DNA of 64,000 bases from Clostridiales bacterium (GTDB taxonomy: Bacteria; Bacillota; Clostridia; Christensenellales; Aristaeellaceae): NCBI GenBank assembly GCA_004557125.1, contig SFET01000001.1:157586-221585 (forward strand), given 5' to 3'. The position numbers were made by a program, and so were the translations under genes. Under the pieces are notes generated by a model. It was given only the letters and a program-made list of their open reading frames with translations. It did not search any database and had not been told where the DNA came from. Below are positions 8,906-17,317 of the stretch, piece by piece (position 1 is the first letter of the stretch; each line of letters starts with the position of its first letter).

Positions 8906-8950
8906 AAAAAGCCAGCGTCGTTTCTCATGAAATGACGCTGGCTTTGCTCT
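8906..8950. terminator. Bidirectional rho-independent terminator
   Basis: Perfect 12-bp stem AAAGCCAGCGTC (8908-8919) with GACGCTGGCTTT (8934-8945), a 14-base loop, an A-run on the left and T's in the right arm. It separates the convergent histidine kinase and HMA-SafE genes and can serve both. Confidence 0.85.
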
Positions 8951-8953
8951 GTC

Positions 8954-10573
8954 TCAGTAGCAGCAGCTGTATCCGGCAACGGGATAGCTGGGCGCTTCCG
9001 TGGCGACCGGTGCCGGATCGCAGCAGCTTCCGCTGGTATACGTTGCCGTGCCCGTCGAAGTCACCGGATCGCAGCAGCTTCCGCTAACGTACGTCGTCGT
9101 GCCCGTCGAGGTCACTGGGTCGCAGCAGCTTCCGCTGGTATACGTTGCTGCGCCCGTCGAAGGCACCGGATCGCAGCAGCTTCCGCCGGTATACGTCGTT
9201 GCGATTGCGCCGTTTAGCGCCGCAGCCGCCTCCTCCAGGCTCTGCACCGCGTCCGCATCCTCCAGGGAATCCACCACGTAGATGCTGCTGCGGATCATGC
9301 CCATCCAGCAAGTGTAGGGGATCACGCCGGTCTGCGTGGGCGTGAACTCCACCAGGTTGTCGCCGGGCTGAAGCGGCACCGTCAGACCGCAGGCGGGAAT
9401 GACGATCTCGTTGTTGCAACCGGTGAGCTTGCCCTCCTCGGCATGGATCGTCCACTCCACCGGCACGCCGGTCTGCACCGTAATCGCAGGATAGCTGCCG
9501 TAGTCGATTTCGGAGTAGACGTACTGCACGCCGTCCTGCACCGCCGCAACGCCGTCCTTACCCATGGGGGTCGCGGCCACGCCGACGCCCGCCAATGCGA
9601 GGCCGCTGACGAGCATGCTCATGCCCATCAGCACCACCAGAATCGCCGATACGATGCGCATGGGCCGGGCGAACCTCTGGTTCAGCTTGCCGCCGATCAG
9701 GCCGATGCACAGCATCAGCGGCACCGTGCCCAGGCTGAAGCAGAGCATCGACAGCGCGCCCATCCACCAGCTTCCGGTGGAGAGAGCATAGAGCTGCATG
9801 GACTGCAGTGGGCCGCAGGGCATCAGGCCGTTGGCTAGGCCGATGATGAAGGAGGAATGCCCCGCGCTCCTGCCCAGAATGCGCTGGCTCAGACCCTTGG
9901 GCATGCTGAGGGTGAAGCGCCGCAGCCAAGCGAAGCCGCCCAGCAGGTTCAGCGCCATGATCAGCATGAACGCCGCCGCGGCGATCTGAATGCAGGCCTT
10001 GGCGGTGCTGCTGATGCTGATGGCCATGCCCAGCGCGCCCACCACGCCGCCGATCACTGTGTAGGAGATCACGCGGCCCAGGTTGTACATGAGATTCGCC
10101 CGGGCGGGCCTGCGTCCCTTCTGGGCGGCGTTGGCGCTCTGGGCGATGTTGATGCCGCCGCACATGGCCACGCAGTGCAGCGAGGTCATCAGGCCCAGCA
10201 CCAGCAGCATGCCCAGGCTCATGCCCGCGCGGGCCACCGGAAACGCACTCATCCAGTCGGCCACCACCGTGCGGGTCATGACCCAATAGATGGCCGCCAG
10301 CGCCAGCAGCAGCACGAGCAGCTGCATCGCGTCCTTCCAAAGAGGACGGCGCTTCTTTTCTGCAACGAGGGTGTAGCCTGCGTCCGCAATCCGCGCGGCG
10401 ATGCGCTCGAAGGGCAGCGCATCCGCATCCCACAGCGCCGTCAGCGTGCCCTTGCGGAAGCTCACCCGCACGTCCTTCAGACCCTCCAGATCCTTCAGTG
10501 CGCGTGCAACGGCCGCCTCACAGTGCACACAGTGCATGCCCTCCACGCGCCAGGTTCTGCGAACATAGCTCAT
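8954..10573 (-). CDS. HMA + TauE/SafE (DsbD_2-like) + cupredoxin-like fusion with SCCDP repeat tail, putative copper handling
   Basis: 539 residues with an unusual architecture. A heavy-metal-associated domain (about 1-70) carries Cys15 and Cys18 in GMHCVHC. A membrane segment and a SafE/DsbD_2-like core (about 75-340) have TSLHCVAMCGG and NGLMPCGPLQ. A cupredoxin-like domain (about 345-435) has Cys386, Cys395 and the CWMGM ligand loop (Cys422, Met424, Met426). From residue 460 four 17-residue repeats follow, each with a Cys pair (466/467, 483/484, 500/501, 517/518), and the protein ends SCCY. HMA-SafE-cupredoxin proteins move or sense soft metals, most often copper; the repeat tail is the odd part. 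Its ATG directly abuts the stop of the DUF2318 lipoprotein gene. Confidence 0.8.
   Translation of the reverse strand: MSYVRRTWRVEGMHCVHCEAAVARALKDLEGLKDVRVSFRKGTLTALWDADALPFERIAARIADAGYTLVAEKKRRPLWKDAMQLLVLLLALAAIYWVMTRTVVADWMSAFPVARAGMSLGMLLVLGLMTSLHCVAMCGGINIAQSANAAQKGRRPARANLMYNLGRVISYTVIGGVVGALGMAISISSTAKACIQIAAAAFMLIMALNLLGGFAWLRRFTLSMPKGLSQRILGRSAGHSSFIIGLANGLMPCGPLQSMQLYALSTGSWWMGALSMLCFSLGTVPLMLCIGLIGGKLNQRFARPMRIVSAILVVLMGMSMLVSGLALAGVGVAATPMGKDGVAAVQDGVQYVYSEIDYGSYPAITVQTGVPVEWTIHAEEGKLTGCNNEIVIPACGLTVPLQPGDNLVEFTPTQTGVIPYTCWMGMIRSSIYVVDSLEDADAVQSLEEAAAALNGAIATTYTGGSCCDPVPSTGAATYTSGSCCDPVTSTGTTTYVSGSCCDPVTSTGTATYTSGSCCDPAPVATEAPSYPVAGYSCCY
8957..9196 (-). repeat. In-frame tandem repeats encoding SCCDP units
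   Basis: Four units: 9196-9146, 9145-9095, 9094-9044 and a divergent last one from 9043. Period 51 bases, each giving TYTSGSCCDPVTSTGT or a close variant. Two middle units differ at few bases, so duplication or conversion is recent. They lie wholly inside the metal-handling fusion gene. Confidence 0.9.
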
Positions 10574-11104
10574 TTAGAACACCTTCCAGTTTTTGAAGGA
10601 GGAGGCCCCCTCCGCAAGCACCGATTCCGGCACCACGATCTTCTCGCCCTCCAGCTGATATCCCGACACCGGCTTCGGATTGCAGCCGCCCGATACCTTG
10701 CCAACGGAGTTCAGCGCGAAGCGGTTGCCGCAGTTCTGGCACACCAGCGCGCCATTCTGATACTCGAAGTAGGCGTAGGGTGAGCCCGCGCACACCTGAC
10801 AGGTGTTGTAGGCCAGCTGCGGCGCCCCCGCATCGTCGATCAGCGCAATCAGCTGCATGGTGGTGCCATCCTGATTCCAGTCGATGAACAGCGGCTGCTC
10901 CGAAAGTTCGACCAGCGGAATCGTCAGGCCCTCCACCGCAACCTCTGCCACGGGCTCCGCTTCCGCGATCTGTGCCGCAGGTTCCGCAGTTGTCACAGCA
11001 GTCTCCTCGGTCGCAGCGGGCGCCGTCGCGCTGCCTCCGCAGCCGGTCAGAATCACAGCCAGCGCGCACAGAAGTGCAGCCCGGACAAAAATGCTCCTTT
11101 TCAT
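10574..11104 (-). CDS. DUF2318-type lipoprotein with two CxxC motifs
   Basis: 176 residues. Lipobox LTGC puts the lipidated Cys at 22, then an Ala/Glu-rich linker to about residue 58. The folded domain has Cys102-x2-Cys105, Cys122-x2-Cys125-Gly and GGC141NP, the signature of DUF2318, a family found with iron and copper uptake systems (for example beside FtrABCD/FetMP components). It acts outside the membrane, probably as a metal- or electron-binding partner of the downstream fusion, whose ATG immediately follows its TAA stop. The transcription unit starts at the promoter 11205-11178. Confidence 0.8.
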   Translation of the reverse strand: MKRSIFVRAALLCALAVILTGCGGSATAPAATEETAVTTAEPAAQIAEAEPVAEVAVEGLTIPLVELSEQPLFIDWNQDGTTMQLIALIDDAGAPQLAYNTCQVCAGSPYAYFEYQNGALVCQNCGNRFALNSVGKVSGGCNPKPVSGYQLEGEKIVVPESVLAEGASSFKNWKVF

Positions 11105-11162
11105 GCTTCCTCATCCCTTTCACCGCGCTCCGCGCGGCCGGTTCCATTTCCATTCCTTTCCG

Positions 11163-11179
11163 ATACCCGGTAGAGGTAT
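11163..11179. promoter_or_regulatory. CsoR-like operator candidate
   Basis: ATACCCGGTAGAGGTAT: inverted ATACC/GGTAT arms around a 7-base centre, overlapping the -10 end of the lipoprotein promoter and covering the start-site region. The TACC...GGTA form resembles operators of the copper repressor CsoR, and repression from this position would be expected. No csoR gene is in the window. Confidence 0.4.
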
Positions 11180-11205
11180 TATAGCACATCATTCCATTTA
11201 GTCAA
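11178..11205 (-). promoter_or_regulatory. Sigma-A promoter of the DUF2318-SafE operon
   Basis: Minus-strand TTGACT (11205-11200), 16-base spacer, TATAAT (11183-11178). Near consensus and about 75 bases from the lipoprotein ATG. Confidence 0.75.
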
Positions 11206-11281
11206 TAGGTTTTATCGGTTATAAAAGAATGAACAGATTTTGAACGGCTTTCCGGTCGCATGGTCCAGGATTTCGAGCGTC

Positions 11282-11316
11282 AAAAAAAGCGGAAGCTGCG
11301 ATGTGCAGCTTCCGCT
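11282..11316 (-). terminator. Rho-independent terminator of the sugar ABC operon
   Basis: Perfect 11-bp stem AGCGGAAGCTG (11288-11298) with CAGCTTCCGCT (11306-11316), 7-base loop, followed on the minus strand by seven T's (11288-11282). Lies 28 bases after the permease stop. Confidence 0.9.
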
Positions 11317-11343
11317 GGATCCGTTTTCGGAAAAGCCGAATGC

Positions 11344-12351
11344 TCAATGGCTCCGGGAGAACTTTGCGCGAATGGCCGGGATGGCAATTTGAATGAACAC
11401 GGCCAGCAGCAGGATGGAGCCCTTGATGGTGTCGTTGATGAGGGCGTCCAGGCCCAGAGAGGAGATGATCTTGTCGATGATGGTGTAGCTCATCGCGCCG
11501 AAGAGCACGCCCAGCAGCTTGCCCTTGCCGCCGCTCATGCTGATGCCGCCGATGACGACCGCCGCGATGGCGTACATCTCGTTGCTGCGGCCGATGGTCG
11601 CCGGGTCGACGGAGCCGTTCATGGCCAGCCACATGAAGGTGCTGACGCCGCAGAGCAGGCCGGTGATGGTGTACACCGCCACCTGCGTCCACTCCACATT
11701 GATGCCCGCCAGGCGTGCAGCGCGCTCATTGCTACCGATGGCATAGATGCTGCGGCCGAACTTGGTGTTGGTGGACATGAACACCATGATCACCGTGACC
11801 AGAAGCAGGATCACGCCGGCCATGGGGATCAGCCCCGCAACCTTGTACTGGCCGAATTTGTAGAAGGGATCGTAGGCGCTGAGCGTGCCTTCCATATTGT
11901 AGATGGACAGGCGCAGCGTGCGCAGGTAGTACTGAGCCACGGAGCGGTAGATCAGCATGGTGGCCAGGGTGACGATGAAGGGCGGCATCTTGACCTTGCC
12001 GATGAGGATGCCGTTGAAGAAGCCCAGCAGCGCGCCCACCGCCAGCACCGCCAGCAGCGTGAGGAAGATGGAGTTCTTCGCGTTGAATACGACCACGCCG
12101 ATGCCGCCGATCAGCGAGAGCATGGAGCCAACGGACAGGTCGATGCCGCCGGTGATGATGACCAGGCCCATGCCGAAGGCCATGATGCCCACGACGGCGG
12201 AGTGGCGCAGGATGTTCATCACGCCGTTCAGGGTAGTCGCGCCGGCATTGATGATCAGATAGGCGATCAGGATGCAGGCGAAAATCAATACAAAGCTGTA
12301 ATTGCCCAGTATTTTGGTGATCGATCGATTGTTGCGCTTCGTGGTGTTCAT
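11344..12351 (-). CDS. RbsC-type sugar ABC transporter permease
   Basis: 335 residues, polytopic. Conserved family text includes GLVIITGGIDLSVGSMLSL, IPMAGVILLL, AIGSNERAARLAGINVEW and YAIAAVVIGGISMSGGKGKLLG, the loops that contact the ATPase in BPD_transp_2 permeases. It forms the membrane channel, probably as a homodimer, for the binding protein at 13970-15007. Overlaps the upstream ATPase stop by four bases (ATGA). Substrate is a sugar or cyclitol; the nearby Gfo/Idh dehydrogenase and isomerase suggest an unusual one. Last gene of the operon. Confidence 0.9.
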   Translation of the reverse strand: MNTTKRNNRSITKILGNYSFVLIFACILIAYLIINAGATTLNGVMNILRHSAVVGIMAFGMGLVIITGGIDLSVGSMLSLIGGIGVVVFNAKNSIFLTLLAVLAVGALLGFFNGILIGKVKMPPFIVTLATMLIYRSVAQYYLRTLRLSIYNMEGTLSAYDPFYKFGQYKVAGLIPMAGVILLLVTVIMVFMSTNTKFGRSIYAIGSNERAARLAGINVEWTQVAVYTITGLLCGVSTFMWLAMNGSVDPATIGRSNEMYAIAAVVIGGISMSGGKGKLLGVLFGAMSYTIIDKIISSLGLDALINDTIKGSILLLAVFIQIAIPAIRAKFSRSH

Positions 12352-13856
12352 TGTCCAACCGCCCCTTCCCCAGCGTTGATGGCATTTGTGGCAGCGAGCA
12401 TGACCCGCTCCTCGCTGATCTCCTCGTGGCGCAGCACGCTCTGGATGTTGCCGTGGTAGAAGACCACGCAGCGGTCCGCCACCTTCTGCAGCTCCGGAAT
12501 CTCCAGCGTGTTGACCAGGATGGTCTTTCCATTCTGCGCCAGCTGCAAAATCAGCTTGTAGATTTCGGATTTGGCGCCGACGTCAATGCCCTGGGTGGGA
12601 TTGTCCATCAGCAAAATATCCGCCTCGGTGTTCAACCAGCGGGCCAGGATCACCTTCTGCTGGTTGCCGCCGCTGAGGCTGGTGATGAGGTCCGAATCTC
12701 CATTGCAGCGGATGTTCAGCATGCCCCGCAGCCGCTCAAATTTCTGCCGCTCCATTTTCTTGCGGATCAGCGGCTTCTTCGCCGAGAGCGTGTGCTCGGA
12801 CACATAGTTGTTCTCCAGCAGCGTAAAGTCCGGCAGGATGGAGTTCTCCTTGCGGTTGGCGGCGATCATGGCGATCTTGTTGCGCATCGCCTTGTGAATG
12901 CGGTTGCCCGCCACCGCCGTGCCCATGACCTTGCAGCTTCCGCCGGTCTCCGGCATCACGCCGAAGATGGTCTGCATCAGTTCGCTCACACCCGCGCCCT
13001 TCAGGCCGGTGAAGCCCACAACCTCGCCGCGGCGGATGCTGAGATTCACATTCTCAAAGCCGTGGCCGGAGTAATTTTCCAGTTCAAGAATCGGTTCGCC
13101 CAGCTCGCGGGGCGTGTAAATCTCCGAATCGGAGTAGCTGTTGCCCACCATCAGCTTCGTGACTTCCGTGGGCGTGATTTCGGCGATTTCGCCGCTGCGG
13201 ATCATCTGTCCGTTGCGCAGCACGGTGTAGCGGTTCGCGATGGTGAAGATCTCCGTCATCTTGTGCGAGATGAAGATGAAGGACTTGCCGCTCTCCTGCA
13301 GATGGCGCACAATGCCGAACAGGTGCTCGATTTCCTTGTTGTTCAGCGCCGTGGTGGGCTCGTCCAGAATCAGCAGCTTGGCGTTGGCGTGCAGCGCCTT
13401 CGCGATCTCCAGCAGCTGCTTCTTGCTGGTCTCCAGTTCGCTTACCATGGCGGTGGGGTCGATGTCCACGCCCAGCTCCTGAAACAGCTCGTGGGTCTGG
13501 GCGATCATGCGCTTCTTGTCCAGCGTGCCGGCCTTGGTCAGCAGCTCCTTGCGAAGAAAGATGTTTTCGTAGACCTTGAGATCGTTGAAAAGATTCAGCT
13601 CCTGATGAACGAAGGCGATGCCCGCCTGTTCGGAGGACTGAACCGTGACGTGATCCATTTCCTGACCGTCAAAGACAATCTTGCCGGCATCGCGGGTATA
13701 TACGCCGGCCAGGATGTTCATCAGGGTGGATTTGCCCGCGCCGTTTTCGCCCAGCAGCGCATGCACCTCGCCCTTGCGCACCGAAAAATCCACCTTGTCC
13801 AGCACGGTCACCCCAAAGAATGCCTTCGTGATCCCTGACATTTGGAGTATATCCAT
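12348..13856 (-). CDS. RbsA/MglA-type sugar ABC transporter ATP-binding protein
   Basis: 502 residues with two ABC cassettes. First Walker A is GENGAGKST (36-44); Walker B LLILDEPT; the first signature is degenerate (LETSKKQLLEIAKAL), as usual in this family. The second cassette has a degenerate P-loop (GFTGLKGAGVSELMQ) but an intact LSGGNQQK signature. Ends by overlapping the permease. A hairpin lies upstream between it and the binding-protein gene. Confidence 0.92.
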   Translation of the reverse strand: MDILQMSGITKAFFGVTVLDKVDFSVRKGEVHALLGENGAGKSTLMNILAGVYTRDAGKIVFDGQEMDHVTVQSSEQAGIAFVHQELNLFNDLKVYENIFLRKELLTKAGTLDKKRMIAQTHELFQELGVDIDPTAMVSELETSKKQLLEIAKALHANAKLLILDEPTTALNNKEIEHLFGIVRHLQESGKSFIFISHKMTEIFTIANRYTVLRNGQMIRSGEIAEITPTEVTKLMVGNSYSDSEIYTPRELGEPILELENYSGHGFENVNLSIRRGEVVGFTGLKGAGVSELMQTIFGVMPETGGSCKVMGTAVAGNRIHKAMRNKIAMIAANRKENSILPDFTLLENNYVSEHTLSAKKPLIRKKMERQKFERLRGMLNIRCNGDSDLITSLSGGNQQKVILARWLNTEADILLMDNPTQGIDVGAKSEIYKLILQLAQNGKTILVNTLEIPELQKVADRCVVFYHGNIQSVLRHEEISEERVMLAATNAINAGEGAVGQ

Positions 13857-13882
13857 GTTCCATTCTCCCCTTGCTTTTTAAA

Positions 13883-13912
13883 GACGCCCGGCAGCAAGAT
13901 CCGCCGGGCGCT
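13883..13912 (-). terminator. Intercistronic hairpin between binding protein and ATPase genes
   Basis: GACGCCCGGC (13883-13892) pairs with GCCGGGCGCT (13903-13912) with one G-T pair at the base; on the minus strand TTTAAAAAGC follows. Such hairpins usually stabilise the abundant binding-protein mRNA and attenuate the downstream genes. Confidence 0.6.
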
Positions 13913-13969
13913 CGATAAGCCCCATTTTTTGCGCGGGCGCAGCAAGGATGCCGCGCCCGCAATCAGGGA

Positions 13970-15007
13970 TTATTCGGCAGCAACGGCGTCGCCGAAGCCG
14001 CGGAAGTCGTTGACGTTGGTCGCATCGACAACGTCGACCGGGATGACGTGGTCCTTGGTGACCTCGCCGCCGTCCAGATAGGTGATCATGTCGTCGCAGG
14101 CGATCTGGATCATGGCCGGATCGTAGGTGACGGTGAACAGGTCGGCAAGACCCGCAACCTCAGCGGCGTAGTCCTTCTGATGGATGCCCTTGATGACGGA
14201 GTACATCTCGTTCAGACCGGAGGAGGAGGCCAGGTGCACGCCGGCGGCGAGGAAGGCTTCCTTCTTGGCGGTGTCGATCTCGGAGGACTTCAGGGCCTCC
14301 AGGATGCCCATGCCGATCTCATCGTCGTGGGTGAAGATCCACTTGTACTCGGCGATCTCCTCAACGGTACGGCTGTCCAGCCACTCGGTGAAGAGCTTCT
14401 TGCCCTCGCTGCGGCTCCATCCGGTGTAGGCAGTGGACTCGATGGCGTCCACCTGCTCCTGGGTCCAGCCGTTCTCCAGCAGCACGCCGAAGAAGCCGTC
14501 GTTGCGCATCTGCGGCACGGAGGAGTTGTCACCGGGCATGATCAGGATCTTGTCGCCCGGAACCATGCCGGCAGCGATGAAGCGCTTCGCGGTCTCGGCG
14601 CCGATGCCCTCGTTGTCGCCCTTGACGGAGGCAACAGCCTGCTCGGCCACGGTGTCGATGACGCGGTCAAACATGACGAACGGGATGCCGGAGTCGGCCA
14701 GCTTCTTCATGGTCGTCTCCAGGGTGTTGTCCTGGGGCAGGATGACGATGGACTTGGCGGACTCGTTCTCGATGATGTCCTCAACCTGGGAGATCTGGTT
14801 CGCCGGATCGGCGGAAGAGATGACCTTGGCGGTGTACTTGCCCTCGGCGTTGATGGCCTCGGCCTTTTCCTCGGCGTAGGTCAGCACAGCGCCGGTCCAG
14901 CCGTGGTCGGCATTGGGAACGAGAATGGCGATATCGGTGCCGGCTGCAAAGGCAGCTGCGGAGCACACGAGCATCAGAGCGAGCAACAGAGCAACAATCT
15001 TCTTCAT
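13970..15007 (-). CDS. Sugar ABC transporter substrate-binding protein
   Basis: 345 residues. Signal peptide MKKIVALLLALMLVCSAAAFAAG with no lipobox, unusual for a Gram-positive binding protein; retention may rely on interaction with the transporter. Mature protein is a periplasmic-binding-protein type I fold (TDIAILVPNADHGWTGAVLTYAEE, PGDNSSVPQMRNDGF, KWIFTHDDEIGMGILEAL). The DNADHGWT-like start is seen in binders of pentoses, hexoses or cyclitols. A 7-bp hairpin (15025-15043) sits just before its Shine-Dalgarno GGAGG. Third gene of the operon that begins at 17223. Confidence 0.85.
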   Translation of the reverse strand: MKKIVALLLALMLVCSAAAFAAGTDIAILVPNADHGWTGAVLTYAEEKAEAINAEGKYTAKVISSADPANQISQVEDIIENESAKSIVILPQDNTLETTMKKLADSGIPFVMFDRVIDTVAEQAVASVKGDNEGIGAETAKRFIAAGMVPGDKILIMPGDNSSVPQMRNDGFFGVLLENGWTQEQVDAIESTAYTGWSRSEGKKLFTEWLDSRTVEEIAEYKWIFTHDDEIGMGILEALKSSEIDTAKKEAFLAAGVHLASSSGLNEMYSVIKGIHQKDYAAEVAGLADLFTVTYDPAMIQIACDDMITYLDGGEVTKDHVIPVDVVDATNVNDFRGFGDAVAAE

Positions 15008-15066
15008 GGTTATCCTCCTATTTTTATCGGCTGTGCGCCGATAGAATCGCTATGTACCGGTTTACT

Positions 15067-16209
15067 TTACATCTCAACCCACTTGGAGTTGTTCGCGGCG
15101 CTCTCGATGACCGCGTGCACGAACTTCACGCCCTCAACGCCCTCGTCCACGGTGGGATAGATGAACTGGGACGCGTCCTCGCCGTTGCGCTTGGCAAGCA
15201 GCGCGGAGACGTAGTTCTGATAGAGGTTGGCAAAGGCGACGTACAGGCCTTCCGGATGTCCGGAGGGAACGCGCGCGCAGGCGCCGGCCTTCTCGGTGAC
15301 GGCGGGGGTGTTGCGCTGAATCAGCTGGGTCGCGCCGTTCTTGGGCGTATAGCGCACCACGTCCGGCGTCTCCTGCGCCCACTCCAGCGAGCCCTTGTCG
15401 CCGTAGATGCGCACCGCCAGGCCGTTGCAGTGGCCCGCGGCCACCTGGCTGCACCAGTATGCGCCGTTCGCGCCGTTGTCGTACTCCACGATGATGTTGG
15501 CGTTGAGATCCAGGGCCTTTCCGTAGGTGTTGGTGGTGGCCAGCAGGCGCTTGATCTTCAGCCCAGTGATGAAGCCAACGTAGTTCTCAATGTGGGTGCC
15601 GATGTCGCCCACGCAGTTGGATGCGCCCGTCATCTTGGGATCGGTGCGCCACACGGCCATGTTCAATTCGGCCTTGTTGTCCGGATCCAGCTCGTCCAGC
15701 AGCCAGTCCTGGGCGTACTCCGCGTTGACGGACACGACCTTGCCGATCTTGCCCTCGGCGACCATCTCGCGCATGACGCGGGACATGCAGTAGCCGGTGT
15801 AGCCGTGGGTCACGCCGAACAGCAGATCCTTCTCCTCCGCGGTGCGCTTGAGATCCTCCGCCTGCTCCACGGTGAAGCACAGCGGCTTTTCGCACACCAC
15901 GTTGATGCCGGCCTCCAGGAAGGCCTTGGCCACCGGATAGTGGGTGCTGTTGGGGGTCACGATGGACACGAAGTCGATGCCGTCGTCGCGGGCGGCCTCC
16001 TTCTGCGCCATCTCCTTGTAATCTGCATACACGCGCTCGGGATCCAGGCAGTAGGTCTCGCCGGTCTCCTTGTTGAGCGCCTCGCGGGTGCTGAAGCAGC
16101 CTGCGACCAGCTCCACGCGGGGATCAAAGTTGATGGCCTTGCGGTGCACCTCGCCGATGAAGGCCTGCATGCTGCCGCCGACCATGCCGTAACGAATCTT
16201 CTTAGCCAT
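15067..16209 (-). CDS. Gfo/Idh/MocA-family NAD(P)-dependent sugar dehydrogenase
   Basis: 380 residues. N-terminal Rossmann segment (IRYGMVGGSMQAFIGEVHRKAI), then VNVVCEKPL-type motif as INVVCEKPLCFTVEQA, where the Lys of EKP is the catalytic lysine. The second half is the alpha/beta substrate domain with GDIGTHIENYVGFITG carrying the usual His. The GxSMQAFIGxVHRKA start matches the subgroup paired with TIM-barrel isomerases in oxidation-epimerisation or 3-keto-sugar routes, so with the neighbouring gene it probably converts the imported sugar. Substrate not determinable. Confidence 0.85.
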   Translation of the reverse strand: MAKKIRYGMVGGSMQAFIGEVHRKAINFDPRVELVAGCFSTREALNKETGETYCLDPERVYADYKEMAQKEAARDDGIDFVSIVTPNSTHYPVAKAFLEAGINVVCEKPLCFTVEQAEDLKRTAEEKDLLFGVTHGYTGYCMSRVMREMVAEGKIGKVVSVNAEYAQDWLLDELDPDNKAELNMAVWRTDPKMTGASNCVGDIGTHIENYVGFITGLKIKRLLATTNTYGKALDLNANIIVEYDNGANGAYWCSQVAAGHCNGLAVRIYGDKGSLEWAQETPDVVRYTPKNGATQLIQRNTPAVTEKAGACARVPSGHPEGLYVAFANLYQNYVSALLAKRNGEDASQFIYPTVDEGVEGVKFVHAVIESAANNSKWVEM

Positions 16210-16233
16210 ACTTACGCTCCTTTTCCGCGCGGA

Positions 16234-17223
16234 TCAGTTCGCAATCGCGTCGTCAAACTTGAAGGTGGAGGGCTTGAAGTCCACCTTGTGCACGAAGGCC
16301 GCGGCCTCGGTGGCGCCGTCGATGCGATCCATGCCGCTGTCCTCCCACTCCACGGAGAGCGGGCCATCGTAGCCGCCGGCGTTGAGCACGCGGATGATCT
16401 CCTCAAAGTTCACATCACCGTGGCCCAGCGAGCGGAAGTTCCAGCCGCGGCGCAGGTCGCCGAAGTCGATGTGGGAGCCCAGCAGGCCGCTGCGGCCGTC
16501 CAGCGTGACGGCGGCGTCCTTCATGTGGACGTGGTACACGCGGTCGATGAAGTCCTGCAGGAACAGGTGCGGCTTGATGCCCTGCCAGATCAGGTGGCTG
16601 GGGTCGAAGTTCAGGCCGAACTCGGGGCGATCCGCAAACTTCTCCAGCAGCTTCTTGGTGGAATAGTAGTCAAAGGCGATCTCGCCGGGGTGCACCTCCA
16701 GCGCGAACACCACGCCGTGCTTCTTGAACTCGTCCAGGATGGGCGTCCACAGGCGCACGATCTCGTCGAAGCCGTCCTCGACCATCTGCTCGGTGGTCTG
16801 CGGGAAGGAGTAGAGATAGCGCCAGATCGGGGAGCCGGTGAAGCCGGTGATGATCTTCACGCCGAACTTCTCCGCCACGGCGGGGGCCTTCTTCATGGTC
16901 TCGATGCCCCAGTTGCGGATGGCCTCAGGCTGATCCGCCAGAGCTGCGGGCGCAAAGTTGTTCAGGCGCGGATCGGGCGCATCGCCCACGCACTGGCCGA
17001 TGATGTGGCAGGCCAGCGCCTTCATGATCAGGCCGTTCTTCTCCAGGTTTTCCTTGATCCAGGCCACGTAGGCGTCGTCCGTCAGGGCGCGGTCGATATC
17101 GATGCCGTTGCCCCAGCAGGCCACTTCCAGGCCGTCATAGCCCATCTTCTTGGCGAGCACGCACAGCTCGTCAAACGGCAGATCCGCCCACTGGCAGGTG
17201 CAGAGCGTTACAGGTCTTCCCAT
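16234..17223 (-). CDS. Sugar phosphate isomerase/epimerase (xylose isomerase-like TIM barrel)
   Basis: 329 residues, AP-endonuclease family 2 fold. Metal-binding segments are visible: ALEVHPGEIAFD (Glu), LNFDPSHLIWQG (Asp/His), VYHVHMKDAAV (His) and LSVEWEDSGMDR (Glu). First gene of a five-gene operon with a strong promoter and an operator-like palindrome upstream. Together with the adjacent Gfo/Idh dehydrogenase it probably performs isomerisation or lyase chemistry on a keto-sugar. GGAGG precedes the ATG. Confidence 0.85.
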   Translation of the reverse strand: MGRPVTLCTCQWADLPFDELCVLAKKMGYDGLEVACWGNGIDIDRALTDDAYVAWIKENLEKNGLIMKALACHIIGQCVGDAPDPRLNNFAPAALADQPEAIRNWGIETMKKAPAVAEKFGVKIITGFTGSPIWRYLYSFPQTTEQMVEDGFDEIVRLWTPILDEFKKHGVVFALEVHPGEIAFDYYSTKKLLEKFADRPEFGLNFDPSHLIWQGIKPHLFLQDFIDRVYHVHMKDAAVTLDGRSGLLGSHIDFGDLRRGWNFRSLGHGDVNFEEIIRVLNAGGYDGPLSVEWEDSGMDRIDGATEAAAFVHKVDFKPSTFKFDDAIAN

Positions 17224-17283
17224 ATTTTTCTACCTCCGTTTTCATCTCGTCAGATTCTAGCACAACCCCAATCTTACCGATTC

Positions 17284-17295
17284 GTGCACGTGCAC
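17284..17295. promoter_or_regulatory. Perfect palindrome GTGCACGTGCAC, LacI-type operator candidate
   Basis: 12-base perfect palindrome with a central CG, about 16-27 bases downstream of the predicted start site of the sugar operon. Position and form fit a LacI/GalR-family repressor site; no such regulator is encoded in the window. Confidence 0.5.
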
Positions 17296-17317
17296 ATGGC
17301 ATCATGCTGTTATCTAT

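Noticed and set aside
8957..9196. Short regular repeats as a possible CRISPR array
   Set aside because: The 51-base period is an exact multiple of three inside a continuous reading frame, without unique spacers or cas genes.
15025..15043. Hairpin TATCGGC/GCCGATA before the binding-protein gene as a terminator or riboswitch
   Set aside because: Only 7 bp, no T-run, no aptamer landmarks; most likely a 5' mRNA stabiliser.
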